This document shows, piece by piece, positions 58,154 through 64,000 of a DNA stretch of 64,000 nucleotides. The notes below the pieces were generated by a model. It was not told the DNA's origin and did no database searches. It saw only the letters and a program-made list of their open reading frames with translations. This stretch comes from Eriocheir sinensis. Taxonomy: Eukaryota > Arthropoda > Malacostraca > Decapoda > Varunidae. The position numbers and the translations under genes were made by a program. The stretch's first letter is position 1. Each line of letters opens with the position of its first letter. Location of the stretch: positions 2,498,283 to 2,562,282 of the forward strand of contig NC_066544.1 in NCBI RefSeq assembly GCF_024679095.1. The letters run 5' to 3'.

Positions 58154-58689
58154 GCCATCCCAACCCCCATTTGCAGGGTCTGTTAAGAAAAGTCAAGGCT
58201 GTGGGCAGTTATATATAGGTTTTGTTTGAGCACTTTGAGTAGCAGTTAAGGCACAAATCAGATCTTAAAAGTGAACATTAAGGGTTTTTAGATATATCTA
58301 ATGAAATAGGAGAGTTCAATTAAATAATCTGGATTGGTTATTGATGAGTAAATAGTTGATCAGTTAAATTTGAAGTCGAATAGGGTTCTTAGGGCGAAAT
58401 CACGAAAACTGATGGTGGGTGCCGTTGCAAAGACTTCTCCTTGAAACTACAACATCGGCCTTCGGGTCGGGTAGTTCAGGCTTGAAACACTCCAGAAGTG
58501 TAAATAACTTGTTTTCATTTTATCGTTTAGCACGGGTCCAAGAGGAGCGTCAAGCAGTGAAATGACGTTGTGAAGTAAAATTTTGTGAAGGCCATGGTCT
58601 CAGGTGGGCAGGTCAGTGCTGGCAGACTTTTTATTATTTTCTAATTTGTCATGTTGACGGGGTAAAAAGGCAGTTATTTAGGATGGTGC
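57978..58689. other. Unassigned DNA with a (TA)n tract
   Basis: (TA)n at about 58091-58151. No gene or terminus recognised in the rest. Confidence 0.5.
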
Positions 58690-59126
58690 AGTGCAGCAAG
58701 AAATTGCTTCTGAAAAATTACAAACAACTCCAGTATAGGGCCAGATGAACTTTTCCCCAGGGTAATAAAGGAATGTGAAACTGAAATCAGTGGGCAGTTA
58801 ACAGAAGTATTTAGGAAGTCGCTATACACAGGGGTGGTGCCTGTTTCATGGAGGCAGGCACACGTTATTCCAGTATTTAAGAAGGGTGACAAATCTTCTA
58901 TGGAAAACTATAGGTCGATTAGTTTGACGTCAGTTATAGGTAAAATGATTGACTCAATAATAGCTGATAATATTAGGGACCAAATTGACAGACATTATTT
59001 AATTCACGACTCACAGCATGGGTTTATTAAAGGAAAGTCGTGCCTCACTAATCTTTTATCCTTTTACAATAGAGTATACGAGGCAGCTGACAATGATGAG
59101 AGCTATGATGAAGTTTATCTTGATTT
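58690..59126 (+). pseudogene. LINE RT, first part
   Basis: Reads GPDELFPRVIKECETEI, VPVSWRQAHVIPVFKKGDKS, NYRSISLTSVIGKMIDS, HGFIKGKSCLTNLLSF and YDEVYLDL. These are the N-terminal RT motifs. The frame is cut at CTTGATTT by the long-TIR element and resumes in phase at 61354. Confidence 0.85.
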
Positions 59127-59838
59127 GGACAATTTACCGTTTCACCCAACCAATGATTTTCTGACGTGGTTCATGTTTTTCTGGTGATAGATTTAGTAAA
59201 TTGCACGATTTTGTACTTCATTTCCTTCGCAAATGTCTACTTTTTGAATTATACCTCTTTTCAAGTTATGCCTATCCCCTGCCCTAAACAATCTTGGGGA
59301 CCTGTGGGAACACAGGGTTTTTGGGTGGGGGAGCATAAAATCGACTAATGCGCATTTCAAATGAGGTCGAGAAATCAACAGAATCACATTAGAACACCAG
59401 TGAAAAGGCATAGCCTACATTTGTTTTCATGAGAGCGGTGCAGGCGGCCATTAGAAGGAAAGCAGTGTTGCCAACGATCCGCTAGGGGTGAGCAATGTCG
59501 CCAACGATTCGCTGCATAAGCGAGCATAGGTAAGTGAGCAGTGTTGCCAACGACTCGCTACATTTAGCGGATTTAGCGGTGAGGAGCATTGCCATTTCGT
59601 TTTTTACAACAAAGGAAACAGCTCAGTGGCAAAAAATAAAATGGAAACAATCATTTAAAAAATAACGCGAATCACTGCTCCTATAAATAGGGTTCACAAG
59701 ACTAGCCAGCGGTAGCAATATATATTCCTTCCAGTAATGGTAAGGGATTATATATTGTTTGAAAGGGCGGGGGGGTTGGGCCTTGGTTAAGAGATGGGAC
59801 GAAGGGGGCGATGTTAGATAATTAGGTCGCAAGGTTCG

Positions 59839-60310
59839 GCTGGAATAATTTAAATATGCTCACCCACTAGGACCCTCCGAATTCTCAGTGGTCCCCCAAG
59901 ATTGTAAAGTTCAGTTGGAATAATTTAAATATGCTCCCCCACCAGACTGCACCAGGGGGAGGGGGGGTCCAGGGCAAGCCCCTTGGTTAGGAGGGGGTCG
60001 AGGCGGCCCCTCAGTTAGCTAGGTCGAAGTTGGTTGGAATAATTTAAATATGCTCCCCACCAGACCACACCGGGAGGCGGGGTCCAGGGGCAAGCCCCTT
60101 GGTTGGGAGGGCGAGGGGCAAAGCCCCCCTCAGTTAGCTAGGTTGTAAAGTTCGGTTGGAATAATTTAAATATGCTCCCCCACCAGAACCCCCTGAATTC
60201 TCACGGGTCCTCCAAGAGCTTCCCTTGGTTAAGAGGGGGGTCGAGGGGAGCTTCGCTCCCCCCACAGTTAGAGGTTAGGTTATGTAAAGTTGGGTTGGAG
60301 TAGTTCAAAT
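59839..60310 (+). repeat. Tandem repeat, ~75-125-bp units
   Basis: Units contain GGAATAATTTAAATATGCTC followed by CCCCACCAGAMC and GGGGTCCAGGGCAAGCC-type text, at about 59841, 59916, 60031 and 60154, with a degenerate copy at about 60293. It lies within the long-TIR element. Confidence 0.75.
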
Positions 60311-60468
60311 ATATTCGACATTCGCTGTAGGCCATTGGAATACCCAGCGCGGGACGGAGTGGGGGGGCAGTGGTGGGATGAAGCAGTAGTTGTAAAGAAA
60401 TACCGTGTTTGGTGTTTCGAAACTGCGGTCCATTCGAGCAGTAAGATAGTGTTTGCCAGTCAGTTTAA

Positions 60469-60561
60469 AGATGGCCACGGTGTGTGCTGGTTGTACGGAC
60501 AACTACTGGGAATTTATTAATCAATTTAATCCAGACGACGAAGTCATGGTGTCCTTCCTTT
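60469..60561 (+). other. Short unknown frame inside the long-TIR element
   Basis: A 30-codon ATG frame, MATVCAGCTDNYWEFINQFN then PDDEVMVSFL. The Cys pair and aromatic residues look protein-like, but no family is recognised. It may be the start of a lost transposase. Confidence 0.3.
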
Positions 60562-61353
60562 AAAAGTATGGTGCCCAAACTGTAAACTTTCCTGTAGTTA
60601 TAGGGAGGAGAGGCAGCAGCAGCAGTAGCGCCACAAAAACATCAACATATGGCCAGTAAGGTAATGCCGTTGTTGTGGTTTTCATTTCCTGAACTTGGCG
60701 AAAGCAACGATTTTCTTGTGTTTTTTATTTTTTTCTGGTGATACATGTAGTGAGTTGAATGATTTTGTACCTCATTTCCGTCGCAAATGTCTACTTTTCG
60801 TGTTATGCCTCTTTTCAAGTTTTGCCTATCCCATCTAGGAAAGTTAGAAATCTTCGGCCAGGGTATTTCAATAACGATTTTCCCAGAAAAACTCACCCTT
60901 GTGATATGAAGCACTTCGTTGGCAATACTGCTGACCTGCCAGTGGCCGCAGCCATCTTTGCTAAATGTAGCAAATCGTTGGCAACACTGCTCACCCATAG
61001 CGGATCGTTGGCAACACTGCTTACATCAAGATGGCCGCCTCCGCCCCTCATTCAAAACAATGTAGGCTATGCCTTTTCACTGGTGTTCTAATGTGATTCT
61101 GTTGATTTCTCGACCTCATTTGAAATGTGCATTAGTCGATTTTATGCTCCCCCACTCAAAAACCCTGTGTTCCCACAGGTCCCCAAGATCGTTTAGGGCA
61201 GGGGATAGGCATAACTTGAAAAGAGGCATAACTCGAAAAGCAGACATTTGTGACGGAAATGAGGTACAAAATCGTGCAATTCACTAAATCTATCACTAGA
61301 AAAACATGAACCACGTCAGAAAATCGTTGGTTGGGTGAAACGGCAAATTAACC

Positions 61354-62151
61354 CTTGATTTTAGTAAGGCCTTCGATAAGGTACCTCACCAGAGACTGTC
61401 AAATAAAGTCAGGGTTCATGGAATAAGAGGGAAGGTATTTGATTGGATGAAGGCGTGGATTAGCGACAGGAAACAGAGGGTTACCATTAACGGTAAAAAA
61501 TCCGAATGGGATAATGTTACCAGTGGGGTTCCTCAAAGTTCAGTTTTAGGCCCGCTTTTATTCATTATCTACATCAATGACATAGACAATGGGATAACTA
61601 GTGACATAGGTAAATTTGCAGATGACACCAAAATAGGATGCACTATTAGGACAGGGGAGGATGCTAGAGCACTGCCAGCTTGGTCTGAGAAATGGCAGAT
61701 GAATTTTAACATCACCAAGTGTAGCATACTTAGTGTAGGAACACGCAATTCATTACACAGGTATAGTTTAGACTCCACAGTGCTAGGCAGATCAGAATGT
61801 GAAAGGGATTTGTGAGTGTTAGTGAACTCTGACCTAAAACTAAGGAAGCAATGTATTAATGCGAGGAATAGGGCTAACAGGGTATTAGGCTTAATTAACA
61901 GGACTGTAACCAACAGGAGTGCAGAGGTCATCCTCAGACTCTATTTAGCGTTAGTTAGGCCACACTTAGATTATGCTGTCCAGTTTTGGTGCCCACACTA
62001 CAGAATGAACATCAACTTGCTAGAATCAGTTCAGAGGAGGATGACCAAGATGATTCAGGGGCTGAGGAACCTCCCATATCAAAATAGGCTGAAACATCTA
62101 AACTTATATTCACTAGAAAGACAAAGAGTGTGGGGAGATCTGATAGAAGTA
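61354..62151 (+). pseudogene. LINE RT core and thumb
   Basis: In phase with the upstream part: LDFSKAFDKVPHQRLS, SGVPQSSVLGPLLFIIY, the catalytic FADD (KFADDTKIG), then after a TGA at 61813-61815 NSDLKLRKQCINARNRANRV and LVRPHLDYAVQFWCPHY. It is cut by the MITE at 62152. The usual VPQGS box reads VPQSS. Confidence 0.87.
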
Positions 62152-63159
62152 CAGTAATCCCTCGCCATATTGCGGTTCACTTATCGTGGTCTCGCTGTAT
62201 CGCAGATTTTAAAATTGTAAATATTTAGTTTCGTATCGGGGATTTTTCACTATATCACGGAATTTTGCGGTATTGAGGTATTTTAATATTATATTGTTTT
62301 ACTTATTTTGCAGTAAAAGAAGCATTTTCTATCCCCGAAAAATTGTCACCAATATAAAAAAATTAAGAACATATTGAAATAATATTAAATTGAAATACAA
62401 TACATAGTGCACAGCAGATGAGTAGACAAAGACTCGCACGTATGTAAAACACAGCTACGGCCGCTTCCGCTTGAGCTAGTTTGCCCACATGTGATTGTAC
62501 ACGGCACACTATTGGCTGATGTATGGGAAGCGACCAACCAGAGCACTGTGTTCTGTATCCTGGGCGCTGATTGGCTCAGCGACCGAAGCATTTGTTGGTT
62601 CGTCAGTGGTTAGCTCGAAGACAAATGGAGAGTGTGTTACAGCTTGGTACCGTTAAATGCTCGAGAAGTTGGCAGTGAGGACCCAGACAGGATGAGGCAA
62701 TGACTACACTTGAACAAGAGTAAAGTCCTAAACTTGCTCAAAATGATTACTCCAAGCTTATCTAGTTTCGTGGAACTCTTTGCGGTACTGGAATAAACAC
62801 GTGGAGAGCTACTAAATCGAACAGCTGATACGCTCTTCTTCTTCTTGTGACCACAACTTATCGACCACATGAGTAACCGACATGTTGGTGACTGAATTTC
62901 TGACTAGAATTTCGATGAGTTTCCCATGAAATATAGCCGACTTTGAATCTCTCGAGAAACTAGTGGTTGTGCGACCTTGTTCACACGGGCTGAGGCGAGA
63001 TTCACAGAGATATGCGTGCTTCTTTAAATAATATATATATAAAATATAATATATAAATTATATAAATAATAAAATAAATATAAGGTCGCTACTTCGCGGA
63101 TTTTCGCCTATCGCAGGGTGTTCTGGAACCTAACCCCCGCGATAAACGAGGGATTACTG
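62152..63159. mobile_element. pogo/Tigger-like MITE
   Basis: Left CAGTAATCCCTCGCCATATT (continuing GCGGTTCAC) and right read inward CAGTAATCCCTCGTTTATCG (continuing CGGGGGTTAG). TA duplicates at 62150-62151 and 63160-63161. These are classic pogo/Tigger ends. It is 1008 bp without transposase, and it interrupts the LINE coding region. Confidence 0.88.
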
Positions 63160-63161
63160 TA

Positions 63162-63416
63162 TTCAAATGGGTCAAGGGTTACAACAAAGGCGATATAAGT
63201 AAAGTACTGAGAATTAGCCAGCAGGATAGAACACGCAGTAATGGATTTAAATGAAAAAAGTATAGATTTAGGAGAGATATAGGCAAGCATTGGTTTAGTA
63301 ATAGGGTAGTGGGGGAATGGAATAGACTCTGCAATCACATAGTTAGTGCAGGGACGATAGCTTGTTTTAAGAGTAGACTGGATAGGTACGTGGACGAGGA
63401 TGACAGGTGGCAGTGA
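63162..63416 (+). pseudogene. LINE ORF2 C-terminus
   Basis: Continues the LINE after the MITE: FKWVKGYNKGDISKVL, then after a TGA at about 63249, RRDIGKHWFSNRVVGEWNRL and SRLDRYVDEDDRWQ, with the natural stop at 63414-63416. Confidence 0.8.
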
Positions 63417-63612
63417 GGTGTGGGTGCAGTAAGGAGACAGGGTACTGGAACGTATGCCCGTACCGAAGGTAAACGAGGATCAAGCCTCTACCTGTAACCC
63501 CTGAAACTACATCTCACCCATCGTGAGTAATGGGGGGGATTCTGGAGCTGCCCTGTGTAGGCCACTCGGCCTCTTGCAGTTTCCCTATGTTCTTATGTTC
63601 TTATGTTCTTAT
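63417..63612 (+). other. LINE 3' UTR and terminal octamer repeat
   Basis: Contains CTGTGTAGGCCACTCGGCCT followed by CTTGCAGTTTCCCTATG and at least three TTATGTTC units. Marks the 3' end of the LINE. Confidence 0.8.
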
Positions 63613-64000
63613 CCCTTGTTAGGAGGGGATGCTATATTTGGTTAGAATAAAATAAGGGGTTGAGAGGAGGCAAAGCCCACCCTTTCCCTCGTTAGATGGT
63701 GACATTAGCTTTGGTTGGATTTATTAAATAATTAATTACTCCTGGTGAGGTATATATGGGAGGTGAGGAGGGTGCTGTAGCCCTCCATAGACCCTTCCCA
63801 TTACCTCATTAACTGTTTCCCTATTGTCTCATCTACACCAGAGAGTAGTTCAGCATGCTCTCAAAAGACAGATCCTCTCTCTATCCACACCACACTACAT
63901 TCGCAACAACACTCACACCTTTTCCCAAAATTCAAAATTCAATATGGCGGACCATAACAGAGCCTCGGAGTCCCCGCCTGGGGGGGGGGACCACAAATTC
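63613..64000. other. Unassigned DNA at the window end
   Basis: Contains phrases like those of the tandem repeat near 60 kb (GGTTAGAATAAAATAAGGGG, GAGGCAAAGCCCACC). No gene recognised. Confidence 0.5.

Larger units (their letters stand above)
59127..61353. mobile_element. Long-TIR DNA element (~300-bp TIRs) with 8-bp TSD
   Basis: The 8-bp duplicate CTTGATTT lies at 59119-59126 and 61354-61361. The ends 59127-59430 and 61050-61353 are long inverted copies, beginning AATTTACCGTTTCACCC on the left and AATTTGCCGTTTCACCC on the right read inward. Inside each TIR lie repeats of AGCAGTGTTGCCAACGAYYC (three left: 59461, 59491, 59538; two right: about 60977 and 61003). A third partial copy of the TIR lies at about 60730-60850. 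Long TIRs suggest a Mutator-like element, but an 8-bp duplicate also fits hAT. No transposase was recognised. Confidence 0.78.
58690..63612 (+). mobile_element. CR1-like LINE, 5'-truncated, split by two DNA elements
   Basis: The ORF2 part from the start of the RT to the C-terminus, followed by a 3' UTR ending in the octamer repeat (TTATGTTC)n at about 63587-63612. Such short tandem repeats at the 3' end are characteristic of CR1/L2-type LINEs. Interrupted at 59127-61353 and 62152-63159. Confidence 0.85.

Overview
The window is a stretch of eukaryotic genome, most likely from an arthropod and probably a decapod crustacean. That guess rests on dense CT/GA, CA and TA microsatellites, several CR1/Jockey-type and I-type LINEs, Ty3-type LTR elements and many TA- and TTAA-target DNA transposons. 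There are no bacterial operons, rRNA genes, genuine tRNA genes or CRISPR arrays. Almost everything recognisable is transposable-element (TE) sequence. The only good host-gene candidate is a short terminal exon of a WD40-like protein at 15222-15346. Nearly all TE reading frames are broken. The exception is one Ty3-type retrotransposon (31500-37706) whose gag and pol frames are both open.

Layout. 0-3 kb: two minus-strand LINE pieces fused end to end. 3.2-4.6 kb: a TTAA-flanked piggyBac-like element stuffed with microsatellites. 4.8-14.5 kb: a chain of DNA transposons separated by (TA)n tracts. It holds family A (5048-7775, carrying a nested family B copy), family C (7864-11088, carrying hAT and LINE pieces) and element T (11196-14204), which has long terminal inverted repeats (TIRs) and a transposase-like gene I cannot assign to a superfamily. 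15-26 kb: AT-rich, mostly single-copy-looking DNA with the host exon, fold-back elements, a Tigger-like element (18138-20756) holding a 1.9 kb fold-back element, and three small TTAA or hairpin elements. 27-31.3 kb: a CR1-like LINE with an SGNH-esterase ORF1, interrupted by a solo LTR. 31.5-37.7 kb: the open-framed Ty3 element. 39-46 kb: an I-type LINE with an RNase H domain, interrupted by a hAT-like element with a perfect 8-bp target-site duplication (TSD). 47.5-52.6 kb: a decayed second Ty3 element split twice by the same ~1 kb DNA element. 52.6-55 kb: nested TA-target elements and two solo LTRs of the 31.5 kb family. 55.6-58 kb: palindromic hAT-like elements and a tRNA-derived SINE. 58.7-63.6 kb: a CR1-like LINE split by a long-TIR element and by a pogo/Tigger-like MITE.

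Two structural inferences stand out. First, the 4-bp flanks of the Ty3 element (GTAT left, AGAG right) and of the inverted solo LTR at 54656 (ATAC left, CTCT right) are swapped in exactly the way expected if recombination between inverted LTRs turned over the ~17 kb between 37.7 and 54.65 kb. Second, the CRE octamer TGACGTCA occurs 11 times, about ten times more than chance, and almost always inside DNA transposons. In unrelated families it lies in a shared module next to CCAAT-type boxes. Family names are recalled from known motifs; no database search was possible.
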